Source: Cystobasidium ongulense (lineage: Eukaryota > Basidiomycota > Cystobasidiomycetes > Cystobasidiales > Cystobasidiaceae). Taken from it: 64,000 nt of DNA. Below are positions 33,214 to 45,900 of the stretch, one piece after another. How positions within the stretch are numbered: position 1 is the first letter of the stretch; the number at the start of each line of letters is the position of its first letter. The DNA is taken from assembly GCA_022835595.1 (NCBI GenBank), contig BQUP01000001.1, forward strand, positions 2,046,001 through 2,110,000, written 5' to 3'. A program made the position numbers and the translations under genes. Under the pieces are notes generated by a model. The model saw only the letters and a program-made list of their open reading frames with translations. It was not told the DNA's origin and did not search any database.

Positions 33214-35353
33214 ATGAGCAACTACAGGGGAGGCGGAGGGTACAGAGACCGCGAGCGGCCTGGCGCATACCGCGAGAACTATCCAGACCGCGAGAGAGAT
33301 AGAGATTGGCGAGACAGAGACAGCCGACGTGATACTCGATACGACGACTCGCGAAGACGGTACGACAGCCATGAAGGGCTGGAAAGACCGCTAGGTGATC
33401 CATACGAGAGGAACAACGATAGAAGACGGCCCAATAGAGACTTTGACAGGCCTCCGCCGCGACGCTTTGAAAGAGACGACCGAGATTTTGATCGGTCTGC
33501 ACGATATGGCCTACCACCTGCGACATACGATGGTGAGACAGCTTTAAGGCTTCATGCTGGATTCATGCCGATGTAATCTACTTCCACAGACGTGCCTCGT
33601 GGACCAAGAGCGGCTAGACGAAACAGTAGATCACCCACCCCGCCATTAGGACCTCGCCTCGACCGCGATGTTCGTCCTCCAGCAGACTACGACAGACCAG
33701 CTCCGCGTAGAAGATCAATTTCACCTTCATCACAGTCTTCGAGTTCTCGGAGACTTCGCTCGCCTAGCCGTAGACCGCCATCGCCTGCACCGCTAGACCG
33801 CGACAAGTTCAGAAGCGTATCTGCAATCAAGTCACCTCTGGAGTCTGGCGAAGAAAGAACCGACAGTCCTGTGACTGGACAGACCCTTTCCTCGCGTAGT
33901 ACAAACTCATCAGCGTCTTTGACGATACGCGGATCAGCAGTTGCATCCGGATTAACGGCATCGGCTAGACCTCCAGATGCGAGAGATATCATCCCGGGCA
34001 CAGGTGCCAAGTCAAACCAACCCTCACAAGCCGGATCTCCCAGAGAAGTGACACAAAATAGATCTCCTCGTAGCGCAACTGGCATCAATACATTAGCTGC
34101 GTCAAAGCCCGAAGAGAAGGCTGCTCCGGCTACTTTCCGTGAACCTGTTTCGAGGAACAACAGCCCTCCTCCTCCAGCACCTGCGGTACCTACAGGTCCT
34201 AGAGCACTCCGTGACGGCCGAGCGCAACCATGGCAAGGGCCATACTCTCGCGGCGGAGGTAGTTTCGGCAGAGGCAGAGGAAGAGGTTCATATTCTGCCG
34301 GCTCAAGCGGGATGGGTACATACGCAGGGCGGCCTTCTCAACGCGACTACCGAGACGGTCCATCCGACAACAATTTCGCATATAGGGATGGCAAGCGAAA
34401 TGATGAGGAAGAACGCCATGTAGACCCGTGGCAAAACGATGTCGGTTCCGCGCAGGCAAGCACAAGAGCTGGCTGGCCCGCAGACAGTTCTCAACAACCC
34501 CAAGAAGCAGAAACTGGCGTTTGGGGAGAGTCGTCAAAGTCTCCTTGGCAGGCAGAAACGCGCAGTAGCCCACGAGATGTCAAGCAGGCCCCTTGGGCTA
34601 CTTCAAGTCCAGTACCGGCAACAAGCGATAAGGATATTCTTCCTGGTTGGGGAAACAGTAGCCCTTTCGTCGGGTCAGCACAGAAGGAAGAGGCAGTTGG
34701 AAACAACTCACCTGGAGCTGCGAATTGGCCGCGGCGAGACAGTCGAAGCAGTGTCCGAGCAACAAATGAAACAAGTGGTGCGAGTCCGGGCCAGTGGGGC
34801 GAGCAACCAGCTATCCGCCCTTCTGACAGCAGAAGACCTTTTGATCCGAAAGAAGGACGAACAACATTAGGTGCCGAGCAAGTGCCCGCCGAAGATTCTG
34901 CTCATCGAACTGGTCCTTCGCCGGCTAAAGGAACCAGACCTCTTAGCCGGTATGATGCCTGGCAAGCGGAAAAGCGAGCTTCGCGTGATGAGGCAGAATT
35001 CCAGAGAAAGGATGGAGAGCTGTTGCAGCAAAAGCCTTGGATCGCGCACTATAGAGAGGTAAGCTTGAAGCCATTGGGCGGTGGTGTATGGTGCAACTGA
35101 GCAGAACAGCTAATCTTACACTCGAATCAACCAGGCGGACAAGCTGCGCGAAAGGCGAGACAAAGATCTGGATCCTCCACTTGTCCATTATTCTGCTGCA
35201 GTCCGAAAAGCTTTAAGAGATCTCGAGGTTCTCGAAGGCGAGCTTACTGCTGTAAACCTCAATCGAAAGCTTCGGAAAGAGCATTTGGACAAGTACAAAG
35301 AGTTCACTGGCGAAATGGGCGGTTACGGAACCGGAGATGTCGCGATGATCTGA
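33214..35353 (+). CDS. Arg/Asp-, Arg/Ser- and Gly-rich disordered protein, probable RNA-associated factor
   Basis: Three exons (33214-33532, 33590-35058, 35135-35353) join in phase to 668 residues. The first 110 residues are RD/RE/RY-rich (DRERDRDWRDRDSRRDTRYD), followed by Ser-Pro-Arg blocks (RRLRSPSRRPPSPAP) and a short RG box (GGGSFGRGRGRGS). Many W-containing linear repeats follow (AGWPADSSQ, GVWGESSKSPWQAET, PGWGNSSPF). The final 100 residues are a predicted coiled coil: RYDAWQAEKRASRDEAEFQR and DLEVLEGELTAVNLNRKLRK, ending GYGTGDVAMI. Composition resembles splicing or mRNP proteins. No named domain was found, so the function is inference. Confidence 0.75.
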
Positions 35354-35546
35354 AGTGGAAGTGCGATTAGTCACCCTCGCTGAGGGTTTGTTGTTGTATT
35401 TGTATGCTAGTCCAGAAGCCATTGGCAATGTAGCGAGAAAGAATTACCAAGCCCTTTGCGTCCATTTGCGATTAATGCTTGTGCTTTATGCTTCGGTATA
35501 CCGGTACAGATATACATCAAAATCATAGACCGCTACGCTGTTGATC

Positions 35547-36108
35547 CTACAGCGGACTTGCCAACATCGAGTTCAGGCGCAACAGGTCCTTCTGTTATCC
35601 GTGTGCATTCTGTGCGTTGACGAACGGAAGCGAAAGCGATACATGTTAGCATACTTTTTGGTGCCACTTCCGGCCGAGATCGCAAGACTGACGAATCTGA
35701 GTAGAAGTCGGCTCGACTGGCATTGTGCAGAAGTAGCCCATTTTCTGGATTGCGGCAAAGAGCGCTGTTGTTGATCCTAGGATCTGTTTAACACATCATG
35801 CCTCAGCATTGCAGAGCGCAATTGACTGTGGGAGCTTGGACACTGCTGGCTTCACCTACCTTGGTGCAGTTGAGGCCCCCGCCTGGCATCTTCCGGCACA
35901 AATCGCTCTGTGATCATACACACGGATTCTCAGTAGGTCTTAGAGTGGTACCAGAAGGTCACGAGCACACCTCGATAGCGTCCCGCTTTGCATCAAAGGT
36001 GACGTTGCTTGCTGTGGAGTCCGACGAAGGTGGGATTGACGACAGGAACTTCCTGACCTTGCTGAGTTCGGCTGATGACAGCGAATTTGACGATGATGAA
36101 GACGACAT
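35547..36108 (-). CDS. Unknown small protein of 119 residues
   Basis: Four exons, all in phase 0 (36108-35971, 35907-35860, 35783-35655, 35591-35547). It starts MSSSSSSNSLSSAELSKVRK and continues FLSSIPPSSDSTASNVTFDA, RDAIESDLCRKMPGGGLNCT, KILGSTTALFAAIQKMGYFC, TMPVEPTSTQIRQSCDLGRK and ends LLRLNSMLASPL. The even phases, good donors (GTAGGT, GTATGC with an overlapping CTAAC) and a compact hydrophobic middle favour a real gene over the plus-strand ORFs. No family recognised. A nearer acceptor at the last intron would end the protein earlier (NAHG). It is divergent from WSS1, 297 bases between starts. Confidence 0.5.
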
Positions 36109-36405
36109 TGCTGTTGTTATTAGATGTGATGTTGCACTTGATGCGAACGAAAGAGTCACAAAGCCAGGCAGCGACGACCACGACAGGCGGAAAAGGCGAT
36201 CGGCCAGGCAGCCACTCTTTTGCTTCTGCTTCAATCGCAATACTGCATATACGGCTGACACCTCATTCATCCTCGAACACACCCGTGTGTCAAGTCAGAC
36301 GCCTATGAGAGACTTCGCGCTGTCGCAAGGGTCTTTCGAGCCTGGTGTACCAGAACATTGAAATAGTGGCGATCTGGTCAATACTGTGGTGCACATTCGC
36401 TTAAG

Positions 36406-38307
36406 ATGCCTCTCGGCTTGCTCCGCTTGAACGAAAGGTGAGTCTCACCTAATCAAGGAATAACTACCCGCTAATCGCAGTGCATAGGCGTCAGCGGCCA
36501 AATCAAAATATCAGCTTCATCAAGGTCAAGGATGGACCTGAGAAGGAGATCGCAGAAGACATCCTAGAACGGGTCGCTGCAATAGGTATATCGGATGAGC
36601 GAGTCCTTGGCTACCGAACGATGCTGACCGATGAGTCATCAGTATGGCCAATCATGCGAGACAACGGTCTTGGTGTCATGTCTTTGGAGGACTTTCCTCC
36701 TAACAGGTCAGGAGTTTCCCATTTAAGCGTCAAATGAGTTGTTCTGATATTTGCACCATAGAGAGTTCTGGGGCCGAAATTTCAATGCTGGCGAATGCAT
36801 CCAACTGGTTTTGAAGTCTCCTGCGACAGGACTCTGGCTACCTTTTTCCTTCGTGTGCAAAGTAATGCTACACGAGCTTGCACATGTGAATTAGACAATG
36901 CTATACCTCGAAGAGTCGCGAAGCTAATTGACTCTGTCAGATCAAACAAATGAACCACTCTAGGGCCTTCCATGCTGTTCGCATCGGATACCACAAGGAG
37001 TTTGACGGTGAGCTACCGCATACGTGTTCTGAGCTTGTCTTCGCTAATCTAGACCCACCACAGCATTAGTTGCGCGAGGCTATACTGGAGATGGCTTCTG
37101 GTCACGAGGCCACACGATTTCAGAGGACCTCACTGCACCGCGACACTTGTCGGAAGCTGAAATGCCGGACAACTTGTGCGGAGGCACCTATCGCAGCGCG
37201 AAGAAACCAGAAAAACGAAAGCTGACTTATGCAGAACGCAAAGAAAGGAGAAAGCAAAGGTTGTTTGGCAAGGGTGAAGGAGAGCAGGTGGGCGCAAATG
37301 AGAAAGTTCGCGCTTCGTTAGAAAAAGGAAAGAGCAAGAAAGCAGTTGCAGTGAAACCTCGTGTAGCCCAAAGTCAGAGAGGAAGGAATCTCCGGTTGGA
37401 GGCTGCTTTACGGAGAGAACAGGAACTTCAAGCTGAGGCTTCATCATCAAATTCGGTGGTTAAGAAGGACGAGAGTGGTGATGATAATGAGGAAAGCGAG
37501 TACGAGACCGAGGAAGAGGAAGAGACCGTCGATGTAGGTGGGGGAAATCGAATGGTCAGAATTGCCAGTGTAGGGGAGGACGGTGACGAATGGGCAGAGT
37601 TCAAAGATGAAATGAACAGCATGTGCTCGGCGACTGCACTCGACGGTGCAAAGGCAAGGAGTTCGATAGCCGGTCCCTCCAATCAAAAAGCGTCCTCAAA
37701 GAACGTTCCAGCAGGTGCTAAAGCCAATAACAAAAGGGCAGCTCTCTTCTTGGACTCGAGTGACACGGAACATTCCAGCTCGGACGGTGATGTAGAATTC
37801 GTTACCGCTGGCAGAACCGCCGGAAAGTCTGAAGCCAGAACGAAGAAGACCAAAAACGATTCTGAAGATGACGAGGACACACCACCCCCTCCTGCACCTC
37901 GCAGAGCTGCAAAGCTGAATCCCACAGAAAGGAGACGGGCCCAGCCGAAAACGACAGTGCCAAATGGTGAAGAGTCTGGAGACGAGACTCTACCGCCTGC
38001 CCTGTCCGCTCGAGTTCAGCCAGCCCCTGAGGGTTCCGGCAAAGAGGGACCTTTCAATGGCCTGATTGCTTGCTCCGTATGTACGATGGAGAATACGCCC
38101 GGTCTCGCCTTGTGTGGTGCTTGCGGCAACGTTCTGGACACCAATCGTACACCAAATTGGAAGTGCAAATCTTCGGCTTGTAAGGGTACACCTTATAGCG
38201 TGAGTATCATTCAAGTTTGACATTATTGTAAGCTACTCTGACAAGTTGCTCAGAATCCGAATGATGCTGGTATCTGTGGTTGCTGTGGCTCGCGACGTCC
38301 AGCCTGA
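36406..38307 (+). CDS. WSS1: WSS1-type DNA-protein crosslink metalloprotease (WLM domain)
   Basis: Six exons (36406-36437, 36488-36706, 36762-36885, 36941-37007, 37064-38199, 38254-38307) join in phase to 543 residues. The WLM domain opens MPLGLLRLNERRQRPNQNIS, a family hallmark. It holds the zinc-binding catalytic motif HELAHIKQMNH (HExxHxxxxxH), split by an intron inside it. Then come GYTGDGFWSRGHTI, a basic/acidic linker, and a Ser/Asp/Glu-rich region likely to hold SUMO- or p97-binding motifs. The C-terminus has a RanBP2-type finger (CSVCTMENTPGLALCGAC) and a second Cys-rich motif (WKCKSSACKG ... CGCCGSRRPA). The protease cuts proteins crosslinked to DNA during replication. Confidence 0.9.
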
Positions 38308-38669
38308 GAAGAATCGTTGGGGGTGCCTCAAGAATGGATAACATTGCTGCTTAAGGTCGCAACTAGAGTGAAGCAAGTCTGGAGCCATTGCAGCGCAAGT
38401 TCCAAGTTTCGTTTGTAAGTGGTAGTCAGTGGTCAGTGATTTGTAGTTGGTGGTGGTTCCGCTTTGTTTGCTGTTGGAAAATTGCCATGCCTGCAGTTCG
38501 TGTTACCGATATGATTAAGTCTAAGATATGGTGATATGAAATTTTACGACTACGATTGCTATTACTTTTTAAGACTAATCTTGCTATGATACATTGTCAA
38601 ATTACTGTTTGTTCAAGTCTAAAAGTCCTCAGATTCGAATTCATATGCGCAGCGCAATTGCGCTCTGCT
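38308..38669. other. Convergent 3' spacer
   Basis: About 360 AT-rich bases between WSS1 and the secreted-protein gene. Nothing else was seen. Confidence 0.5.
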
Positions 38670-40216
38670 TTATAGGCTTATAAAAGCAAGCGAGGTGGAG
38701 AGTAGAAGGGTATAAAGAGTCACAAGCGGACTCGCTGATAGCCCGGCTGCGCCGGTGGCCTTGGTGCTCGGTGCAGCATTGTTCGGACCCGCAGCTCCAG
38801 CAGCAGCTGTCGCAGCGCTTGTTGAGCTCGGAACGCCAGTAGTAGTGCTCATCGTAGATGTCTGATTGAAAGCTGACAAATCTATACTTGTCCACGTCTG
38901 ATTGCCAGAAGCGAGATCCAGATAGGCGAGTGAACCATCGCCCGTGACCTGTAGAAGGGTGGTCGTGGAAGCGCCATATCTCGCGGTTGCATCTGATATT
39001 GGCGGTCCAGGGTAAGCTTGTGTGATATTTGTCTGTTCCAATGATATCAGTAAGTACGCATGCACAACGTGTGGAACTGTGTGTCCGATACCTACCTTGG
39101 TGTTGACAACATATGTACCATTTCCACCTTCAGGAACAAACGCAAAGGTGGCCGGAGCAGCCGAGGAATTACTAAGGATGGTAGCGGTTTGTCCGAATGC
39201 ATTGGGCAAGCTTCCAAAGCTTTGAGCTTCGGGTTGCCAGTATGCATAATGGATGACGAAGATATATCCCGATCCTTCTGACGCATCTGGAGTGTTCAAG
39301 AATTGAATATGATTGTTTGAAGCCTGTGCAACAAAAATGTCAGACTGGAACAGATCACAAAATCGGCGAACTCTCCGATACTCACGCCCATTACTGGCCG
39401 ATACGTCGCATTGCCATCAAAAGGAACAGAGTCAAGAGCGGCATCGAGCTGCCACTCTATCGTTTCCGACGTAGCAGTTGCCTTCTCTTGATTGAAAGCC
39501 AGGGCGTTCATGGTTCCATTGGCATAGGCGTACAGGACGTTCGTACTGATTCGACTATCGATTAGCTATAGTTTTGTCTACCTTAGACTGAAGGCAGCTC
39601 ACTCATGATCCTATGATTTGAGCAGATTGCAAAAGCGATGTGTGGACACAAAATGCGATTAGTTTCAGATACTATATGCCATGAGCATAGTAGCGGAGCT
39701 TACAAGTATTGCGGTGTATGATGCGGGATCAAGGTCCGATGAGATTCGCTGTGTTGACCAGCTTTGCCCGACAAAGTCATAGATATAGACAGCGTCTGAG
39801 CTGTTGCTGGTTGCACCAAGTACATATAGGCCATTTGTGAATTGATTCTGTATATCGATGATCGAAATAGATGGCAGTCATCGGGGAAGAAGTAGAAGCC
39901 AAATCATCAGCGAACGTTGTGAGCAGTCTGTTCTGGCAGGACTCACCACGAAGCACTGGGTGTTGGAGCCTGAAAAGTCGGGTCTTCCGGTCTTGTTGGT
40001 GAGCGAGACAAAGGCAGAGGGATTGGACAAATCTGGCCCCAGCGAAAGGTCGCCGTATGGAGCTCCAAAGACGTATCCCACTTGGCCTGTGCCGTCGTAG
40101 GCTGCACATGGGATAGCTGATGCCTGCTTGATGCCAATTGCTGCGACTGCTGCGAGCATACACGACAGTCCTGCCCTGCGGTTCTTCGTGGCGACTGCGG
40201 GCGGGCTGGAAGGCAT
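38670..40216 (-). CDS. Secreted, probably GPI-anchored surface protein of unknown function
   Basis: It starts MPSSPPAVATKNRRAGLSCM with a signal/anchor helix (LAAVAAIGIKQASA). Exons then give IPCAAYDGTGQVGYVFGAPY, GDLSLGPDLSNPSAFVSLTN, YVLGATSNSSDAVYIYDFVG, TSETIEWQLDAALDSVPFDG, EGSGYIFVIHYAYWQPEAQS and a repeated beta-rich pattern that may be a propeller. The end is Ser/Thr/Ala-rich (STMSTTTGVPSSTSAATAAA) and closes with a hydrophobic tail (LVTLYTLLLSTSLAFISL), as in GPI-anchored wall proteins. Several N-glycosylation sites (NSS, NGT, NQT). No catalytic motif recognised. Exon borders near 39600-39900 were not fully resolved. Confidence 0.7.
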
Positions 40217-40646
40217 CGTGGAGAGATAGGACGAAAAAGGTAGCAGTCGAGTAGAAGTAGTTGGGGAGGAGTAGAACCAGGCCAGCCAATCCAAATCAAT
40301 CCAATCCAATCCAATCCCACAAGCCTCGAGCCTCTCTGCGCAAAGCTTTGGCCGCGCGGGTCACAAAGAAAGACAAAAAAGGTCCAGAGGCGAGATTACA
40401 AAAGATCGAGAGCGTGACGAAAAGGATGGAGCGCCACCTTTCCCAGGCAGACAGCTTGTCGACACAGCTGCAAAGCAGCAACCATTTGACTGGTGGATGG
40501 GAGAAGAATGCTTTCATGCTGGGTGGCGAATACTGCCTACTTATACTACACCTCGTCTAGTCGAGTCAGATCTAAGTGTTTCCGCTGTACGCAACTGCGG
40601 GATCGATATGCAACGATTAACTGTTCTAATTGCTCTCTACATATGT
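40217..40646. other. Promoter region of the secreted-protein gene
   Basis: About 430 bases between the start of the secreted-protein gene and the desaturase stop codon, both on the minus strand. It contains the CCAAT pentamer run listed separately. No ORF with coding support. Confidence 0.5.
40286..40315. repeat. CCAAT-like pentanucleotide run
   Basis: Six 5-base units, four of them perfect CCAAT, lie 70-100 bases upstream of the secreted-protein start. CCAAT is the core bound by the HAP/NF-Y complex, so this could be a regulatory cluster or a simple microsatellite. Confidence 0.6.
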
Positions 40647-42635
40647 CTAATGGTGATGAAACTCTCCTCGAGCTTGCGCGCTGGCCACCTTGCCCAACAC
40701 ACTGACCTGGTTCGCTACGTCCTTCAGCACATTCAAAACTCGTGCGTTGCCCTGGATAAAGTAATAGGTATGGTAATCCAGGCCTTGCTCTTTTGCAAAC
40801 TCCCTGATGAACTTTGATGCTGGACGGAGATTATGCCTCGGGAGGCGGGGGAAGAGCTATCGAGCGAAACCGAGATGGCCTCTTTAGTATTGGCGACAAG
40901 ATCGGATCGTATCAGAGAAAACTCACATGGTGCGTCACTTGCATGTTCAAACCTCCGTGGATCCACTCCATATACTCGGGGCATGTCACGTCCATCGTTG
41001 TACGCAATTGTCGGGCAGGGAAAGATTCGTACAATCCCATGTCCTCCGTAGATTGCGCAAAGTGAGAAAGTACGATCTATGGAAGAACCAGATCAGTAAC
41101 GCTCATCACTCTCATATCTACGAAATTCGGGTAAATGCTTACCTGCACGTGTAATGGACTCGTAACGACAAAGCACAACACCAAGAAGCCAATCCGCGTT
41201 CCGAAATCGGGTATACTGCCAAGAACACCTTTACCGAACCAACACCAGAAGAAAGCTACGCCAGTCAATTCCAAGTTGCGATAAAAGCCAGATGGAGCTC
41301 TGAAGAGCAGGTACATGTAGCTCTCGGCGAAAAGGTTGAAACGGGCCAGCGACATGACAACGTAGTATAGCTTATGCCTGCACATCCTTGAATCAGAAGC
41401 ATTCTCGAGCAACAGAAGGTAGCTCTATGCTTACTGTAAAGAAACGAAGAACCTAGAAGCTGCGTCAAAGAGCATCGGGCGTCTTTTATATGTCGAATAA
41501 AGGTTGTCGAAGAACTTGGTGGAAATCGCAAGGAAGGGAACGTGTTGGATGTCGGGATCGTGTTCGACGTGGTTTGTAACGACTGATTAGGAGATTACAT
41601 TTAGCAGTATTACGAGGTAGGACTAATGGTTTCCCTCACGATGATGTATATTGTGGTTCTGTGGGTTCGTAGAACAGAGCAAGATCTCGGTAAGCTTGTC
41701 AAATTGGAGAGCTTGCACAAGCTTGAACACGTACATCGCACCACCACGCACAGCTGAGACCTCCGAACCAACTTGCTACTAAAGAACCGATGATCCGGTC
41801 AACGTGGTAGTTGCCCGCAACTTCTGTATGTCCTGCATCGTGGACGACAAAGGTGACTTGATGCCAGCATGCGCCTAGCAAGGTTGCCGCTAAATAGTAA
41901 TGCCCTATACAGTATAAAATATTAGATCGAACAAATTATTGCGCCTGTCTCAAGCTATACACACTTACATGTTCGATTGGCATGCATAAAGACCCACAGG
42001 AAGCCCAGGAACAGGCCAAAATAACGTACAAACTCCACTCGGTAGTGCCAGAATGGACGAGCCTTGTACAGACCTTCGTCCTCGAGCTTCTGATGCAGGA
42101 TTTCCCAAGCTTTCGATATTCTGTACTGCTCCGCGGGGTTGATCGATTCTGGTGGACATGGAGGTTCCAGCTCTTGCGCGGTGAGCAGCTTCTGGTCATC
42201 TTTCAGGACGTCTCCTTCTCTATAAGCCTGAAGGTCTTGCTTCCAGCTGCGCGTTGTGCCTTTCTCTCCAGCGTAATCTTCTATGCTGCCAAACGCTCCC
42301 TCTTTACCCACTTGAACAGGCGGGGTCAAAGGTTTCCATCCAACTTCATCGCTAAAGTCTTTCTCTTCAACGCGAGCGATGATATAGTGCCTCATTACGC
42401 GTTCAACAGTATCCTTGCAATGATACGCTTCAATCTCGTTTGCTGCATCGCGTCCTACGAAATGCAGGATTGCGAGATGGCCGCCTGGATGGCGCCCTAG
42501 CCAGTTGTTGAGCCGATACACCATGCGACGATGCAGGACGAGGACATGCCCAAGCGAAACGAGGTGCCGGACCTCGTCGCGCGAGAGAGTCGTTCTGGGC
42601 GAGCTGCCTGCGCTGGCGACTCGCTCATCTTGCAT
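40647..42635 (-). CDS. Sphingolipid delta-8 desaturase with cytochrome b5 domain
   Basis: The start chosen is MQDERVASAGSS at 42635; the frame is open up to 42851. The N-terminal cytochrome b5 domain has the haem motif WLGRHPGGHLAILHFVGRDA. A hydrophilic linker, membrane helices and three histidine boxes follow: HDAGHT, HNIHHLVTNHVEHDPDIQHV and NMQVTHHLFPRLPRHN (the QxxHH third box of front-end desaturases). This combination, with the HDPDIQHVP stretch, is typical of fungal enzymes that put the 8-9 double bond into the long-chain base of glucosylceramide in the ER. The protein ends VASAQARGEFHHH at 40647. Introns fall at HANRT/W, WWCD and HNIHH. Confidence 0.92.
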
Positions 42636-42916
42636 ACTGATTGACCTGGTTGCTTCAAGGCAGCGGGAGCGAGGATGCACGCTTGCACAATGCAGCAGAC
42701 GCGCGCAGTCACTCGGTGGCGATAATTGGCCCATGGGGTGTGTCATTAGCAGCCCGCCGACTGCAGCATATGCACGAAGAAACACACGGTACAACGCGAG
42801 GCACTCCGTAGGCAGATCACTCCTGACTGCACTCCTGTAAGCCTTTTCCAAGATTGTTTTTGCTTTTCAAGCTAACCTCGTAAGTACAACTGTACACTGG
42901 ACTCATACACAACGCC

Positions 42917-45900
42917 CTATTCTTCATCATCATCGTCTTCAATGGCAATCTCCTCGTCATTTGCCTTTTCTGCGACTTGCGCCGCTTGCTCCGCCTCTGC
43001 GGCTGCTTGCTGTTCTTGCAAGGTTTTGGCACGTTCCTTGGCACTGTTTACAAAGAAACGATGAAGAAGTCAGCTTATAAGCCAAGCGCTGCTTATACTT
43101 CGTACTTACGGGACGAAAGACATTGTCGGTCGGTCACCTCCCGCTTCCAGAGCTGCCATAGCATTTGAAGGCGCCCCTGTTGTCGCGTTAGCAATGCCAT
43201 CTGCCTTGCCATTTGTCGCGCCAGAACGTGCAGCTGCCGCGCGTGCGGCAAGGTAGCCTGTTGACGTGTTGAACTATTTCAAATATCAGTAAGCTAGATG
43301 CCGAGGCCACGAATGACACTCCAACTACTCACTGAAGCCTGGACAGCCCGCTTGATACGAAGCATCTCTCTGAAGGTATCTTCGCTTCCTGTCTCGATTT
43401 CGAAGGAGTTCCATGCTGCCCAGTATTTGGCACCAGCATCAATACGAGGGTCGCAGCTGAAGAGAGGCAAGCGAGAGTCAGTGAGAACAATACATAAACA
43501 GCAGGAGCCGACTGACAATTGTGAACCGTGGGCGTAGATAGCTCTCGCTCGGTCGATTTCTCCCAACTTGCGCTCCATGGCAGCGAATCGCAGGCACATT
43601 TCCGCAGTTTGCTTGTCTGGTAGGACTTCGATGGCCTTTTCGTAGACTGCCCTTGTTGCTGGTAAACCAAAGTTGCTCGTAGTTTTCGCCACGAGAACTT
43701 CGTACATCTACGAAAGGAGTCTCGCATTAACAAATGGACGACAACCGCGAGAGAAGTCGATAAACCTACTTCGAAACGATCTTGTGCTTCGACTGCCTCG
43801 GTGGCGCGTCTATAAATGTTCATAGCTCGTCTAGCTAAGCCATGTTCTTCTTCGAAAGTACCATACATCAAATACAAAGGCTTGGCGAATTTTGGCGGAC
43901 ATTCTTCTAATGCCTGTTCAAATAGATCACGAGTACGTTCAATCTTGCTTCCACCGTATCTTTTCGTAAATTTGATCAAGAAAATATTCCACAATTCGAA
44001 GGCAATAGGATAGCCAAAGAGTGAGATACCTCGCTCGTAAATCTTGAATGATTCTTCGAAGTATTCGTTCTCCTCCAGGAAATTTGCGTAATTGATGACA
44101 GTCTGTGCATTCGCAATCTTCAAGTCGAATATTCGGTCATAGACCGTCTTTGCAGCCTCTACGGAGCCAATGGATTCTTCGAGATCGACGTAGAAACTCC
44201 AGAGCTTCAAAGATTTGATGAGTCTTTGTTGAGCACTGAGGTTGTCGTCATGGTATGCAATAGCATTGAGCTTTCGCTTATCATAGCTGGACATGTTTGT
44301 AGCGCGTTGCATGACCTTGATAGCTTCCTCGTAGTTTTCGTTACGCACTTCCATCTCGGCCCACTCGCACCATACTTCCGCAAGATCATCAACTCGCTTG
44401 AAATTTACCTTGATGGCTTTGTCGAAGACCTTGCGAGCTGCTTCGATGTCTCTCTCGGCGCGGTCTTCAGGATCTGGAGCTGATCCACCTTCCTCGAAGA
44501 ACTTTGCATAATTGATGAAGAGTCGGTGCAGACCACCAATCGCCTTCCGAGGATTGATTGTATTGATAGCGGACTCGTATGTGTTTTGGATCTGCAACCA
44601 AGGCGTCAGCTTTGTATTATTCTGGCAGAGTGTGAGGGAGTTGCAACTGACCTCGTCATCGTTTGTGCCCCACAGAGCGATGCGCTTCTCCCACTCCTGC
44701 ACATCGTTAGGGTTGCGGCGCAGCAAGACGTCATTCACTAAGAAAGGCCGTCTGTCCATCAAAGCTTCAACGTCCTTCATCTGTTGATCCAATTCTGCCT
44801 CAGTTTCTTTTGCGCTCTCGCTTCCTTCCTCTTCTTCCGCTACAGCATCCATCAATGCTGATATCGAACTCTCGTAGAACTCTGCATACGTGTCGAAAAC
44901 TTGGGTGAAGTCTCGGACAGTCATGACTGAAGCCATACCCTCTTCGAAAATACTTCTAGCCTTGTCGAAGTCGCCCATCTTGATCCAATATGTAGCAAGG
45001 CCAGTCCACAATCGCCCAGCTTGATCTTTGTAAACAGCAAGACCATCGCGTCTGATGATATCCTCAACGTCCAATTTCTTTGGATCTTTCGAATCGAGGT
45101 ACTCTTCCGCTTCTCGGCGAGCCGCTAGCTCTCCTTCAGCGCGAGCTTCAGCTCTTCGTTCTCCTTCGATAACGGTTGCAGGAGGTCCCGCAAAGCGAAT
45201 CAAACCATCAGCAGTCTCTCCACCTCCGTTTGCTAATTCCTTCTGCTGTTCTTCGAACTCCTGTTGACGCTTGTTGAGCTCAACCTCTTCCCGCTCTGCT
45301 CTCAGTACGCGAAGCTCCATCAATTCGGTAGCTTCCTCATCTGTGATGCCGACGTCTTCTGCATATTTCTCCACCACATCAAGCCAGTCGATAAGCAGAT
45401 TGTAGGGTCCTTTGCCGTTTGGACTCTTGTATTTGCCATCACTTGCCAACCTCGTTAGACGCAGCAAAAGTTTAGCTGCTTCTAAAGGTCTCGTAGTCCC
45501 AGCTGGATTGCCAGCGAGAAGCAGCTTCAAGTAATGTTCGGTCATGGAGACGTCGACTTTGATATAGCGACGGAAAATGTAGCTTGAGACTGTTGGAACT
45601 GCAACTTCTTGAGCATACTTGAGATACAGACGCCATACACGCTCGTGTAAGGGCTTAGCGAGAACACGAAGAGATCGATCAAACGAGCGTCTTGCATGTG
45701 TGTGGATGAGGAAGGATGGACAGGCAGGATGGAGGAAGATATTGAGGTAGTTGAGCCATATTCTGGGCATCTGCGAGCAATGGAACAGCGATTAGCCTTG
45801 TTTCAACAGCACTGCACGCTCTCGAACGCACCCGTGGCAGCCACATCAAGGCTCGCTCGAAAGTGCCAGCAAGCGACCTCCATTCCTCTGCGCCTACAAC

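Noticed and set aside
35798-36361. A 187-codon plus-strand ORF
   Set aside because: It is antisense to the spliced 119-residue gene, is broken by that gene's splice sites, and has no protein-like core.
42636-42851. N-terminal extension of the desaturase from an ATG at 42851
   Set aside because: The extension is unlike cytochrome b5 desaturase starts; MQDERVASAGSS sits at the expected distance from the domain.
43329-45770. A single 813-codon open frame on the minus strand, as if SYF1 were mostly intronless
   Set aside because: It runs through several in-frame introns and turns to non-homologous sequence at both ends; the HAT repeats require splicing.
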